DNA of 64,000 nucleotides from DATJLY01 sp035604615 (GTDB lineage: Bacteria; Pseudomonadota; Alphaproteobacteria; ATCC43930; CGMCC-115725): positions 62,001 through 126,000 of the forward strand of contig DATNID010000012.1 of the NCBI GenBank assembly GCA_035604615.1, given 5' to 3'. The position numbers and the translations under genes were made by a program. Of the stretch, positions 50,575 to 59,400 are shown piece after piece. Below the pieces are notes generated by a model that saw only the letters and a program-made list of their open reading frames with translations, was not told the DNA's origin and did no database searches. Each line of letters opens with the position of its first letter. The first letter of the stretch is position 1.

Positions 50575-51765
50575 TTACCGGGCCAGCGGCTCGCCGCCGA
50601 TCTTGCTCAGCCATTTCCAGCGCGGCCCGTCCGGCCCGCCCGGATCGTAGCCCACGATGGTGGTGGTGTCGCTGCCGAGGCCGCGCTCGGGCGCCGCGGT
50701 GAAATCGTAGAGCCCGTCGATCCCGGCGAAATCCTTCTGCGCCAGGATCCAGTCGCGCAACTGGCTCGCGCTCGCCTCGGGGCCGAGCGCGCGCAGGCCC
50801 GCGACGGTGATGAGCGCGGCATCCCACGTGTCGGCGGTGTTGTTGTCGGCCTTCATGCCGCGCTTGGCGAGCACGGCGTACATTTCGTGCTGCACCTTCT
50901 CGACCCTGGGATCGAGCGCGACGATGCCGTCATGCGGCGGAAAGAGCGCCGACGCCATCACCACGCCCTTGGGCAGGAACGCCTTGTATTGCTCCAATTG
51001 CTGGAACACCTCGTTGCCGCCGGTGGGCGCCACCGGGATGTCGAGCCCGGCCTGGATCATGCCCTTGAACACGGTGGCGGCGGGCGAGCCCGTGGTCCAG
51101 GCGAACATCGCCTGCGCGCCCGACGACTTGATGCGCTCTATTTGCGCCGAGACGCTGAGGTCCGAGGGATTGAAGTGCTCGCGCGCGACGAGCGTCATCG
51201 TGCCGGCGTTCTCGGGCAGCGCGATGTCCTTGTCGATGTAGAAATCGGCGTCCTGGCCTGTCGTGTCGGTGGTGTTGAGGAGCGCGACCTTGATCCAGCC
51301 GTTGCTGCGGAAATACCGCAGCAGCGCCGCGAACCCGTCGAAGCCCGAGGGACCCGAGGCAAAAGCATAGCTTCCCGGCTTGGGGCGCAGCGCCGGCGAG
51401 TTGCACCACATCACCGGCCCGTCCTTCAGGAGCGGCGCTACCGCGGCGCAATTGGCGACTGGCCCCGTCACCATGAGGACCGAGGGATGCTCGGCGATCA
51501 CGTCGTTGGCGAGCTGCACCGCGAGCTGCGGCTGGCTCTGGCCGTCGTCGAAGACGAAGCGCAGCTTCCGTCCCTTGATGCCGCCCTCGTCGTTGACCAT
51601 CGCCTCGAACGCCTCGAAGTTGAGCTTCATGTATTTGCCGACGAAGGCGGCGGGGCCGGTCAATGTCGCGATGACATGGATATCGAACGTGTCCGCCGCC
51701 GGCGCCGATCCTGCGGCACACAGGACCGCGACCGCGGCGGCGGCGATGCGATGAAAGCGGATCAT
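50575..51765 (-). CDS. orphan branched-chain-amino-acid-type (LivK-like) substrate-binding protein
   Basis: A 396-residue type I periplasmic binding protein with signal peptide (1-24, cut after APA). TLTGPAAFVGKYMKLNFEAFEAMVN follows near 34, then GIKGRKLRFVFDDGQSQPQLAVQLAND near 61, VTGPVANCAAVAPLL near 98, and TWDAALITVAGLRALG near 320. Members bind amino acids, aromatic acids or amides. No LivHMGF genes are nearby. GGAGGGACAT precedes the ATG at 51765. The downstream Ldh and LLM genes may use the ligand. Confidence 0.86.
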   Translation of the reverse strand: MIRFHRIAAAAVAVLCAAGSAPAADTFDIHVIATLTGPAAFVGKYMKLNFEAFEAMVNDEGGIKGRKLRFVFDDGQSQPQLAVQLANDVIAEHPSVLMVTGPVANCAAVAPLLKDGPVMWCNSPALRPKPGSYAFASGPSGFDGFAALLRYFRSNGWIKVALLNTTDTTGQDADFYIDKDIALPENAGTMTLVAREHFNPSDLSVSAQIERIKSSGAQAMFAWTTGSPAATVFKGMIQAGLDIPVAPTGGNEVFQQLEQYKAFLPKGVVMASALFPPHDGIVALDPRVEKVQHEMYAVLAKRGMKADNNTADTWDAALITVAGLRALGPEASASQLRDWILAQKDFAGIDGLYDFTAAPERGLGSDTTTIVGYDPGGPDGPRWKWLSKIGGEPLAR

Positions 51766-51805
51766 ATGTCCCTCCCTTTCCATATAGCGAGTTATCTGCG
51801 CTACC

Positions 51806-51848
51806 CCCTCACCCTGGCCGCTCCACCCGCAATGGCGGGTGGAGAGGG
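51806..51848. repeat. hairpin repeat CTCCACCCGC-AATG-GCGGGTGGAG
   Basis: Perfect 10-base stem (51821-51830 with 51835-51844) inside a CCCTCACCCTGG...GGAGAGGG frame. It lies between the minus-strand FAD-monooxygenase stop and the next minus-strand gene's start, so it could end transcription of the monooxygenase. Related in form to 42017-42045. Confidence 0.55.
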
Positions 51849-51891
51849 ATTGAAATAACCAGATCGCGAACCTGCTATCTCGACATCCCCA

Positions 51892-53499
51892 TTACGAATC
51901 GCCGCGGACGCGGTCGGCGAGCGCCACAGGATCGTCGGGCGCGGTGTCGGCGCGCCACGCAACGTGGCCATCGGGCCGCACCAGCACCAGGCGGCGCTCA
52001 TAGAGGGCGGCGATCGCAGGATCCTCGATGCGCACGAAACTCATCGGCACGCGGCGCTGCGCGAAACCCCGTGCCATCGCGTCGATCCCGGGCGGCACAT
52101 CGCCCAATCCCAGGAGGACGAATCCGCGCCCGAACAGATCGAGCGTCGAGCGCCCGTGCTCGAGCCAGGCATGCGGCGCGCGCGCGCCGGGACGGCTCGA
52201 TGGGACATAGTCGGTGATGCTGTCGGGCGCGGGCGGCGTTCCGTCGCCCCAGCAAATGGGCGAGCGCTCGTAGCAATATCCCAGCGCGGTGCCGTCGGTG
52301 ACGTAGTTGCGCAGGCTGTCGCGCCGGATCGCCTCGCCCATGAAGCGACGCTGCGCGGCGCCTTCCGCGCTGTCGTCGGCGATCGCTCGATGCGGCGGGC
52401 GCGCCTTCTTGATCGCGAGATTCTCGGCCGCCTGGCGCACGTTGCGCACGCCGACGGGGCGCCGCTCGGTCTCGTAGGATGGGAGCAGCCCCGCCCCGCC
52501 CCAGCCCGCGAGCGCGGCCTCGAGCTTCCAGCCGAGATCGACCGCATCGCCCATCCCGGTGTTCATGCCGAAGCCGCCGTCGGGATGATTGATGTGCGCG
52601 GCGTCGCCGGCGAGAAAGACGCGGCCTTGGCGATAGCGGTCCGCCACTACGTCGCGCGCGCTCCAGCGGCGGATCGACAGGAATTCGCGCGGGATGCCCT
52701 TGCCGCCGATGCCGTCGAACAATCCGTCGGCATCGACATGATCGGGATCGTCGTAGAATTCCTTGCCGGTGACGCCGAAGCGCCACAGCGCGCGGCCGTC
52801 GAGCAGGACGAGGCTGCGCCGCGGCCCCTCGGGCGAGACGAAATGGATGAGCGCCGCGCGGCCCTTGTCGTGGTGCCGCCACAATTCCGGCACGCGCACG
52901 AAGATGCTGAGATTGTAGTCGATGCCGGGCGCGCCGCTCATGCCGATGCCGAGCGCCTGCCGGATCGGGCTGTGGCTGCCGCTGCAATCGACGAGATAAT
53001 CCGCCGCAACGGTCCGCAGCGTATCGCTCGCGAGGTCGCGGACCGTCGCCTCGACGTGGTCCTGGCGCTCGACATAGGATTCGAAGCGCGTGCGGTAGGC
53101 GAGCCGCACGGTGGCGAACCCGGCGGCGCGGTCGCGCAGGATGGGATCGAGCCAGAGCTGGTTGCAGCGCTGCGGCCGCTCGGGGCTGGTGCGCGTCGGC
53201 TCGCGCCCGCCATGGCCGGGCCGCTCGATGCGCGCGATCTCGAACCCGTCGAGCCGCGTGACGAACAGGACCGTGTGCGGGAAGTCGGGCGGCGTGCCCG
53301 CCTCGCGCACCGCGCCGGCGATGCCCCAACGGCGAAAGAACTCCATGGTGCGCGCGTTCTCGGCGGTGGCGCGCGGATGCTCGATGACGCCGTCGTTCTG
53401 CTCGACCACCAGGCACGGAACGCCGCGCCAGCCGAGATCGGCGGCAAGCGCCAGACCAATGGGCCCGGCGCCGACGATCAGGACTGACGTGTCGCCCAT
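51892..53499 (-). CDS. FAD-dependent monooxygenase (class A, MhpA-like)
   Basis: A 535-residue flavin hydroxylase. The dinucleotide loop IVGAGPIGLALAADLG is near 9, the DG-type motif LVDCSGSHSPIRQALG near 168 (Cys-Ser in place of the usual DG), and GDAAHINHPDGGFGMNTGMGDA near 300. The C-terminal thioredoxin-like region ends at about 535. It hydroxylates an aromatic or polycyclic substrate with NAD(P)H. The second such enzyme in the window (compare 10101), only moderately similar. The ATG lacks a strong ribosome site (GAGACGGAGACAGCCGGA). Confidence 0.85.
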   Translation of the reverse strand: MGDTSVLIVGAGPIGLALAADLGWRGVPCLVVEQNDGVIEHPRATAENARTMEFFRRWGIAGAVREAGTPPDFPHTVLFVTRLDGFEIARIERPGHGGREPTRTSPERPQRCNQLWLDPILRDRAAGFATVRLAYRTRFESYVERQDHVEATVRDLASDTLRTVAADYLVDCSGSHSPIRQALGIGMSGAPGIDYNLSIFVRVPELWRHHDKGRAALIHFVSPEGPRRSLVLLDGRALWRFGVTGKEFYDDPDHVDADGLFDGIGGKGIPREFLSIRRWSARDVVADRYRQGRVFLAGDAAHINHPDGGFGMNTGMGDAVDLGWKLEAALAGWGGAGLLPSYETERRPVGVRNVRQAAENLAIKKARPPHRAIADDSAEGAAQRRFMGEAIRRDSLRNYVTDGTALGYCYERSPICWGDGTPPAPDSITDYVPSSRPGARAPHAWLEHGRSTLDLFGRGFVLLGLGDVPPGIDAMARGFAQRRVPMSFVRIEDPAIAALYERRLVLVRPDGHVAWRADTAPDDPVALADRVRGDS

Positions 53500-53627
53500 T
53501 CCGGCTGTCTCCGTCTCGCTGGAGAAACATTATAGCTCGCTGCGCGCGCGCTCAGGATGGAGTTGCAGCGTTGCGTGCGGCCCCTTTCGAGCCGACAATG
53601 ACCGACGCGGCGGCGGGAGGAAGCACC

Positions 53628-54362
53628 ATGGCAGACGACACGGCGTTACGCGAGCGGACGGCGACATTGTGCCGGATGCTCGGCCGGCAAGGCTTGATCG
53701 GCATGTTCGGCCATGTCTCGCTGCGCGTTCCGGGAACGTCGCATGTGCTGTTGAGCCCCGGCGCCGGCTCGGAGAAATGCGAGGTGCGGGCGAAGGACAT
53801 CTTCGTCCTCGATCTCGACGGCACCGTGCTCGAGCATCCGGCCGGCCGCAAGGTTCCGGCCGAGTGGAAGATCCACACGCAAATTCACCGCGATCGTCCC
53901 GACGCGTTGAGCGTCGTGCATCTGCATGCGCCCTATGCGACCTTGCTCGGCATATCGGGCCGCGAGCTGGTGCCGGTGTTCTCGCACGGGGCGTTCCTGC
54001 GCACCGGCGTGCCGGTCTATGACAATCCGCGCCTCATCACGACCGACGCGCAGGCGGCGACGCTGTCGCGCTCGCTGGGCCAGGGGATCGCGGTGCAGAT
54101 GCGCGGGCACGGCGTGTGCGTCGCGGGCGTCAGCGCCGAGGCAGCGTTCTTCGCCTGCACCTTCCTCGAGGAGAATGCGAGGAAGCAGTTCGAGGCGGCG
54201 TCGCTCGGCGGCGCGCGCCCGCTGTCGCCGGCCGAGGCCGCGGACTGCGCCGCCGCAAACTTCTCGCAATATTCCTTCGATCTGCTATGGCAGTATTACG
54301 AGCACAAGGACGAGATGGCCGACCAGCTCGGATGCCTTGCTGCGCCGCGCGGTTTGTCATGA
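53628..54362 (+). CDS. class II aldolase/adducin family protein
   Basis: A 244-residue protein with the L-fuculose-phosphate-aldolase/adducin fold. Zinc ligands are visible in VVHLHAPYA (His pair near 103-105) and RGHGVCV (near 164), with the N-terminal LIGMFGHVSLRVPG (near 24) and LLSPGAGSEKCEVRAKD loop. Members are sugar-phosphate aldolases, epimerases or decarboxylases of hydroxyaromatic acids. The start at 53628 has GGGAGG seven bases upstream; an earlier ATG (53598) does not. Its stop overlaps the next gene's ATG by four bases. Confidence 0.83.
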   Translation: MADDTALRERTATLCRMLGRQGLIGMFGHVSLRVPGTSHVLLSPGAGSEKCEVRAKDIFVLDLDGTVLEHPAGRKVPAEWKIHTQIHRDRPDALSVVHLHAPYATLLGISGRELVPVFSHGAFLRTGVPVYDNPRLITTDAQAATLSRSLGQGIAVQMRGHGVCVAGVSAEAAFFACTFLEENARKQFEAASLGGARPLSPAEAADCAAANFSQYSFDLLWQYYEHKDEMADQLGCLAAPRGLS

Positions 54363-55369
54363 GGTCGCGCTGGGTCCTTGCTGCTGCCGTGGCGTGCGCA
54401 GTCGCGTCCGGCACGGCCGGGGCCGAGCCGACCACGCTGATCTTCGCCACCGTCGACCCGCCCAATTTTCCGATGAACGTGCTGATCCACCATCCGTGGG
54501 CCGCGCGCGTCACCGCGGCGAGCCAGGGCACCTTGCAAGTGGAGGCCCGCGACGGGCCGGTGTTCGCGAACCAGGGCAATTTTTACAACCGCGTGCTGGA
54601 CGACGTGGCGCAGCTCGCCTGGGGCTGCCAGCGCTTCGTCGGCGGCAAGTTCCCGCTCTCGGACATCGTCGGCTTGCCGTTCGAGACCGGAGCATCCCGG
54701 GAATCCTCGGTCGCATTCTGGCGCCTCTACAAGACCGGCCTGCTCGACGCCGAGTACGACGAGATCAAGCCTCTGTGGCTGGTGAGCCTGCCGCAGGCGG
54801 TGCTGCATTTCCGCAAGGCCCCGCAGACGCCGGCCGATCTGCGCGGCCTCAAGGTGCTGGCCGGCGGCAAGATTCAGGCGACCACCATCGGCGTCCTCGG
54901 CGGCAGCCCGATCTCGTTGCGTGTGGCCGAGTTCTACGAGGCGCTGCAGCGCGGCACCGCCGATGGCGCGATCATTCCGTGGTCCGGCGCGCTGTCGTTC
55001 AAGCTCGACGAGGTCACGTCCTACCATATCGACACGGCGTTGGGCGGCGTCCCCTGCATGGTGTTCATGGCGAAGAAGAAGTACGACGCGCTGCCGGAAG
55101 CGGCGCGCAAGGCCATCGACGACAATTCCGGCGAGGCGCAGAGCCGCCGCCACGGCGCCGAGCAGGACGACGAGCAGCTCCAGGCCCGCGCCGCGATCAA
55201 GGCGCGCGCCAACGCGCACACCGTCGCCGACCTTTCGCCCGCCCAGGCCAGGGCGTGGCGCAGCGCGCTCGAACCCGCGACCGAGCAGTGGACGCGCTCG
55301 GTGCCCAACGGCGCCGCGGTCCTGGCCCGGTTCCGCGAGATCATCGCCGAGGTGAGGGCCGGCCGCTGA
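54359..55369 (+). CDS. orphan TRAP-type (DctP) substrate-binding protein
   Basis: A 336-residue exported binding protein with a signal peptide (1-22, cut after AGA). PNFPMNVLIHHPWAARV follows near 37, then DDVAQLAWGCQRFVGGKFPLSDIVGLPF near 83, the hallmark GLKVLAGGKIQATTIGVLGGSPI (near 161), and EFYEALQRGTADGAIIPW near 190. TRAP importers use a sodium-driven DctQM permease; none is in the window. It overlaps the aldolase gene by four bases (ATGA). The ligand is probably an organic acid. Confidence 0.85.
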   Translation: MRSRWVLAAAVACAVASGTAGAEPTTLIFATVDPPNFPMNVLIHHPWAARVTAASQGTLQVEARDGPVFANQGNFYNRVLDDVAQLAWGCQRFVGGKFPLSDIVGLPFETGASRESSVAFWRLYKTGLLDAEYDEIKPLWLVSLPQAVLHFRKAPQTPADLRGLKVLAGGKIQATTIGVLGGSPISLRVAEFYEALQRGTADGAIIPWSGALSFKLDEVTSYHIDTALGGVPCMVFMAKKKYDALPEAARKAIDDNSGEAQSRRHGAEQDDEQLQARAAIKARANAHTVADLSPAQARAWRSALEPATEQWTRSVPNGAAVLARFREIIAEVRAGR

Positions 55370-56314
55370 TCAGTCCGCGTATTGCGTCAGAAGTCCGGCG
55401 AGATTGTCGCGGTCGATGGCGCTGAGCTCGGCGGCGTCGAACACGCCGCTCGTCTTGAGGCCCGCGACATGCTCGGCGGCGGTGCGGTAGGGATAGTCGG
55501 TGCCGAACACGAAGCGCGAAGCCGGGATGACGAGCCGCGCGGCCGAAAGCGCGTAGCGGTTCGACGCCTGCGCCGTGTCGTAGAAGAAGCGGTGTGCCTC
55601 ATGCAAGAATCCCTGCGGCAGTTGCGCCGCGTATTCCGGTGATTCCGCCATCCGCGTGAAGCGCTCGATCAGGAACGGCATGGTGCCGCCGGCATGGGAC
55701 CAGATCATGCGCGCGTCGGGAAAGCGCTGCGCGGTGCCGGAGAACACCATGCGCGCGATGGCGCGCGTCGTGTCGGTGCCGTACTCGATGGCCGCGTCGC
55801 CCACGCCTGGCACGATGTTGCGGCAGCAATCGGGCACCGCGGGATGGACGTAGGAGACCGCCTTGCGCCGGTTGAGCTCGGCGAAGATGGGCTCGAACAG
55901 CGGATCGCCGAGCCACTTGTCGTGATAGCTGGTATAGAGCCCGACCCCGTCGGCCTTGAGCTGATCCAGCCCGTATTCGATCTCCTTGAGGCTGGCATCG
56001 ATGTCGGGGAGCGGCAGCGCCACGAACATGCCGAAGCGGCCCTTGTGTTCCGCCACCATGCGCGCCGCATACTCGTTGCACGCGCGCGCGAGGCGGCGGA
56101 TGCGCTCGCGGTCGGTCAAGCGCATCGCGATCTGGGTGATCGAGACGATCGCGGTGGCGACATTGCCCTCGTCCATGTCCTCGACCGCCTTGGCGAGCGA
56201 CCAGCTCTTGAGCGGCGGATTGATGTCCGGTCCGACCTCGGCGAGATATGCGGGCGGCGCGATGTGGTGATGGACATCGATGCGGCGCCGCTCGGCCGCT
56301 CCGTTGGTGCTCAT
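55370..56314 (-). CDS. amidohydrolase family protein (ACMSD-like)
   Basis: A 314-residue metal-dependent hydrolase/decarboxylase. Zinc-site residues appear in order: DVHHHIAPP (His-x-His near 12-14), YVHPAVPD near 160, MIWSHAGGTMPF near 206 and FGTDYPYR near 275 (Asp). This set is that of 2-amino-3-carboxymuconate-semialdehyde decarboxylase relatives, which decarboxylate or hydrolyse aromatic or ring-opened acids without redox cofactor. GGAGGACGAC gives the ATG at 56314. Convergent with the TRAP binding-protein gene with stops abutting. Confidence 0.86.
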   Translation of the reverse strand: MSTNGAAERRRIDVHHHIAPPAYLAEVGPDINPPLKSWSLAKAVEDMDEGNVATAIVSITQIAMRLTDRERIRRLARACNEYAARMVAEHKGRFGMFVALPLPDIDASLKEIEYGLDQLKADGVGLYTSYHDKWLGDPLFEPIFAELNRRKAVSYVHPAVPDCCRNIVPGVGDAAIEYGTDTTRAIARMVFSGTAQRFPDARMIWSHAGGTMPFLIERFTRMAESPEYAAQLPQGFLHEAHRFFYDTAQASNRYALSAARLVIPASRFVFGTDYPYRTAAEHVAGLKTSGVFDAAELSAIDRDNLAGLLTQYAD

Positions 56315-56394
56315 GTCGTCCTCCCGCGCCTGGTTTGCCGCCGACCCTAGCGCATGGCATAGTCGGCGCAAATCGGGCGCAGAGGAGGATGGGC

Positions 56395-57555
56395 ATGAGC
56401 GAGTACCGGACGATGCGGGCGGGCATATTCCTGCCGCCGTTCCATCCCAACGACGAGGACCCGCTGCTGTGCATGGAGCGCGATTTCGAGCTCATGCAAT
56501 GGCTCGACAAACTGGGCTACGACGAGGCCTGGATCGGCGAGCATCATTCCGGCGGCTACGAGATCTACGGCCAGCCCGAGCTGTTCATCGCGACGGCGGC
56601 CGAGCGCACGCGCCACATCAGGCTCGGCACCGGCGTCATCTCGCTGCCCTATCACCATCCCTTCATGGTGGCCGACCGCATCGTCCAGCTCGACTACCAG
56701 ACGCGCGGGCGGGCGATGTTCGGCTTCGGCCCCGGCGTCCTGCCGTCGGACGCGATGATGCTCGGCATCGATCCCGACACCCAGCGCGACCGCATGGCCG
56801 ACGCCATCGACATCATCACGCGACTCCTCGCCGGCGAGATCGTCACGCGGCAGACCGAGTGGTACACCATGCGCGACGCGCGGCTCCAGCTTCGCCCCTA
56901 CACCAAGCCGCGCCCCACGCTCGCCATCACCAGTTCGGTCACGCCCTATGGCGGCATGCTGGCGGGGCGGCACGATCTCGGCATGCTGTGCGTCGCGGCC
57001 GGAAGCCCCATGGGCTACGACACGCTCGACTACAACTGGAAGCTCGCCAACGAGGAGGCGGCGGCTAAGGGCCGCACCATGAACCGCCGCGACTATCGCG
57101 TGATGGCGCCCTTCCACCTCGCCGAGACGCGCGAGAAGGCGATCGAGAATTGCCGCGCCGGGTTCGAGAAGGCGCAGCTCTACCACTACTCGGTCAACCC
57201 CGAGGGCGGCGCCTCGATCGGGCTGCCCAGCCTCCAAGGCATCAACGACGGCGGGCGCGGCGTCGTCGGCACGCCCGACGATGCGCTGCGCGTGCTCGAA
57301 AATTACTGGACCAAGACCGGCGGCTTCGGCTGCATCCTGATGCTGGCGCATAACTGGGCCGATTGGGACGCGACCAAGCGCTCCTACGAGCTGTTCGCGC
57401 GCCACGTGCTGCCGGCCTTCGAGCAGCGCAACGCCACGCGTTCGCGCTCGATGGACTGGCTGCGCGAGAACCGCGAGGACTTCACCGACAAGCGCAAGGC
57501 CGCGCAAACCCACGCGGTTGAGCGGCATTTCGCCAAGAAGCCGGCGGCGGAATGA
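56395..57555 (+). CDS. LLM class flavin-dependent oxidoreductase
   Basis: A 386-residue luciferase-like enzyme. Landmarks are MRAGIFLPPFHPNDEDPLL (7-25), WIGEHHSGGYEIYGQPELF (near 54), GTGVISLPYHHPFMVADRI (near 83), and RGRAMFGFGPGVLPSDAMMLGIDPDTQRDRM (near 104). The pattern resembles the luciferase-alpha/limonene-monooxygenase subgroup. AGAGGAGG precedes the ATG at 56395. The gene overlaps the enolase-superfamily gene by four bases, so oxygenation is followed by, or linked to, proton-abstraction chemistry on an acid. Confidence 0.86.
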   Translation: MSEYRTMRAGIFLPPFHPNDEDPLLCMERDFELMQWLDKLGYDEAWIGEHHSGGYEIYGQPELFIATAAERTRHIRLGTGVISLPYHHPFMVADRIVQLDYQTRGRAMFGFGPGVLPSDAMMLGIDPDTQRDRMADAIDIITRLLAGEIVTRQTEWYTMRDARLQLRPYTKPRPTLAITSSVTPYGGMLAGRHDLGMLCVAAGSPMGYDTLDYNWKLANEEAAAKGRTMNRRDYRVMAPFHLAETREKAIENCRAGFEKAQLYHYSVNPEGGASIGLPSLQGINDGGRGVVGTPDDALRVLENYWTKTGGFGCILMLAHNWADWDATKRSYELFARHVLPAFEQRNATRSRSMDWLRENREDFTDKRKAAQTHAVERHFAKKPAAE

Positions 57556-58694
57556 ATCCGGCCGGCAGCAACCGCGACGACCGCATCGCCGCGATCGAGG
57601 TGACGCTGGTCTCGATCCCGCTGCCGCGCGATTTCCGCGGCAGCGTCTATCACGTGACGGCCAAGAACTGCCTCATCACCCGCGTGCGCACGGAGTCCGG
57701 CGCGGTCGGCGAGGCGGTCAACGGCGAGGGCGACATCGCCATCCACCGCGCCGCCGCCAAGCTGCTGCGCGAGGAGATGGCGCCCGCGCTCGCCGGATTG
57801 GACGCCACCCGCATCGAACAGTGCTGGGCGCGGATGTGGCAGGTGACGCACCGCATGGGCCTCGATCGACGCGCCGCGGTCCGCGCCGTCGCCTGCATCG
57901 ACAGCGCGCTGTGGGACCTCGTGGGCAAGAACGCCGGCATGAGCCTGCACAGACTGTGGGGCGGCTATCGCAGCGAGCTGCCGGTCATCGCCATCGGCGG
58001 CCAGTATGACGACGGCTTCAAGCCCAAGGATTACGGCCGCGAGATCGAGGAGCTGGCTGCGCTCGGCATCGGCGGCTGCAAGTTCAAGGTCGGCGGCATG
58101 AGCCCCGCCGAGGACGCCAAGCGCTTCCGCGCCGCGCGCAAGGCCGGCGGCGACGATTTCATCCTGTGCGCCGACGCCAACCGCGGCTGGTCCAAGGCGG
58201 ACGCCATCGAGTTCGGCCGGCGCGTCGCGGATCTGGGCGTGCGCTGGTTCGAGGAGCCGTGCCACTGGAGCAACGACCGGCGCGACATGGCCGCGGTGCG
58301 CGCCGCCACCGGCCTGCCGATCGCCGCCGGCCAATCCGAGATCACCGCCGAGGCGTGCCGCGATCTGCTGATGGACGGCGCCATCGACATCTGCAACATC
58401 GACGCGAGCTGGGGCGGCGGCCCGACCGCGTGGCTCCGCATCGCGCACACCGCCCAATGCTTCGGCGCCGAGATGGCGCATCACGGCGAGCCGGTGATCG
58501 GATCGCAACTCCTCGCCGCGGTGGCGAACGGCACCTATGTCGAAACGCACCATCCCGACCGCGACCCCATCTTCCACGCCATGATCCAAGGCCGCGGCAC
58601 CATCGCCAACGGTCACTACACCCTCCCCACCGCGCCCGGCTGGGGCGTCACCTTCGACCCGGATTTCGTCAAGCACCACGCGGTGGAGGGGTAG
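57552..58694 (+). CDS. mandelate racemase/muconate-lactonizing (enolase superfamily) protein
   Basis: A 380-residue enolase-superfamily enzyme. Catalytic Lys pair KFK (K177, K179), metal ligands D208, E234 (WFEEPC) and E263 (AGQSEI), and the His near 310-311 (MAHHGEP) fit the mandelate-racemase subgroup, which dehydrates or epimerises acid sugars and hydroxy acids. It has no Rossmann part. Translationally coupled to the LLM gene (ATGA). Downstream stands repeat copy E. Confidence 0.88.
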   Translation: MNPAGSNRDDRIAAIEVTLVSIPLPRDFRGSVYHVTAKNCLITRVRTESGAVGEAVNGEGDIAIHRAAAKLLREEMAPALAGLDATRIEQCWARMWQVTHRMGLDRRAAVRAVACIDSALWDLVGKNAGMSLHRLWGGYRSELPVIAIGGQYDDGFKPKDYGREIEELAALGIGGCKFKVGGMSPAEDAKRFRAARKAGGDDFILCADANRGWSKADAIEFGRRVADLGVRWFEEPCHWSNDRRDMAAVRAATGLPIAAGQSEITAEACRDLLMDGAIDICNIDASWGGGPTAWLRIAHTAQCFGAEMAHHGEPVIGSQLLAAVANGTYVETHHPDRDPIFHAMIQGRGTIANGHYTLPTAPGWGVTFDPDFVKHHAVEG

Positions 58695-58706
58695 CTGCAA
58701 TGCCAT

Positions 58707-58798
58707 CCTGCGCCCTTCGACTGCGCTCAGGGTGAGGACGTTTCTTGATGGCACAAAGAAAATTTCCTCATCCTGAGCGAAGTCGAAGGACGCACGGG
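58707..58798. repeat. palindromic intergenic repeat, copy E (with coding overlap)
   Basis: CCTGCGCCCTTCGACTGCGCTC at the left and AGTCGAAGGACGCACGGG at the right, with GCTCAGGGTGAGG facing CCTCATCCTGAGC. It is interrupted at the centre by GTTTCTTGATGGCACAAAG, which supplies a possible start codon (58748) for the next gene. Confidence 0.8.
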
Positions 58799-59338
58799 CG
58801 CAATCCAGCAATCGCATATGCTGCGCTCATCGTCCTGGCGCTCGCCGCGCAGCCGGCGTCTGCGAGCGATGATGACCTGACCAAGGCCGCCACCGGCTTC
58901 TACGCGGCCTATATGCGCCTCCACCCGATGGGCGTCCCGGGCGCGAAGGCGAGGGCGCGCCTGCATCCGCTCGTCTCGACGTCGCTTTATGATTTGCTCG
59001 CCGCTGCTGACAAGGCGGAAGCTCGCCACGCGCGGAGGACGAAAGGATCGGAGCCGCCGATCGTCGAAGGCGACCTCTTCACGTCGCTGTTCGAGGGCGC
59101 GAAATCCTATTCGATCCGGTCGTGCGCGCGCGCCGAGCGCTCGGCAACATGCGACGTGGATCTGAAGTATGTCGATCCGCGCGACAAAGCGGCGACCGCA
59201 TGGAGCGACACGGTCATCCTGGTCGAGAGCGGCGGACGCTGGCTGGTCGACGACATCGAATACGGCGGCGCCTGGGACTTCGCGCGCAAGGGGCGGCTGA
59301 AAGACGAGCTCAAGGCGGCGCTGGACGAGGCGAAGTGA
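58748..59338 (+). CDS. small exported protein, DUF3828-like
   Basis: A roughly 196-residue protein. A hydrophobic stretch (AIAYAALIVLALAAQPASA, about residues 21-39) looks like a signal peptide ending at SASDDD. The mature part has LTKAATGFYAAYMRLHP, PLVSTSLYDLLAAAD, Cys-containing SCARAERSATCDVDLKYVD (two Cys, probable disulfide), and VILVESGGRWLVDDIEYGG. This is the pattern of DUF3828 exported proteins of unknown function. The only start codon before the hydrophobic stretch is inside repeat copy E (ATG 58748; TTG 58745), so the first 20 residues are repeat-encoded. Confidence 0.65.
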   Translation: MAQRKFPHPERSRRTHGRNPAIAYAALIVLALAAQPASASDDDLTKAATGFYAAYMRLHPMGVPGAKARARLHPLVSTSLYDLLAAADKAEARHARRTKGSEPPIVEGDLFTSLFEGAKSYSIRSCARAERSATCDVDLKYVDPRDKAATAWSDTVILVESGGRWLVDDIEYGGAWDFARKGRLKDELKAALDEAK

Positions 59339-59400
59339 GGCTGGACCCGCATAGGTCCGTGCGTTCGCCGTGCGAATTTGTATGGCCATGGAGGCGAGCA

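Noticed and set aside
47837..50650. 937-residue open frame on the plus strand
   Set aside because: Runs antisense to the LLM and Ldh-family genes, both with clear motifs and ribosome sites; no domain seen.
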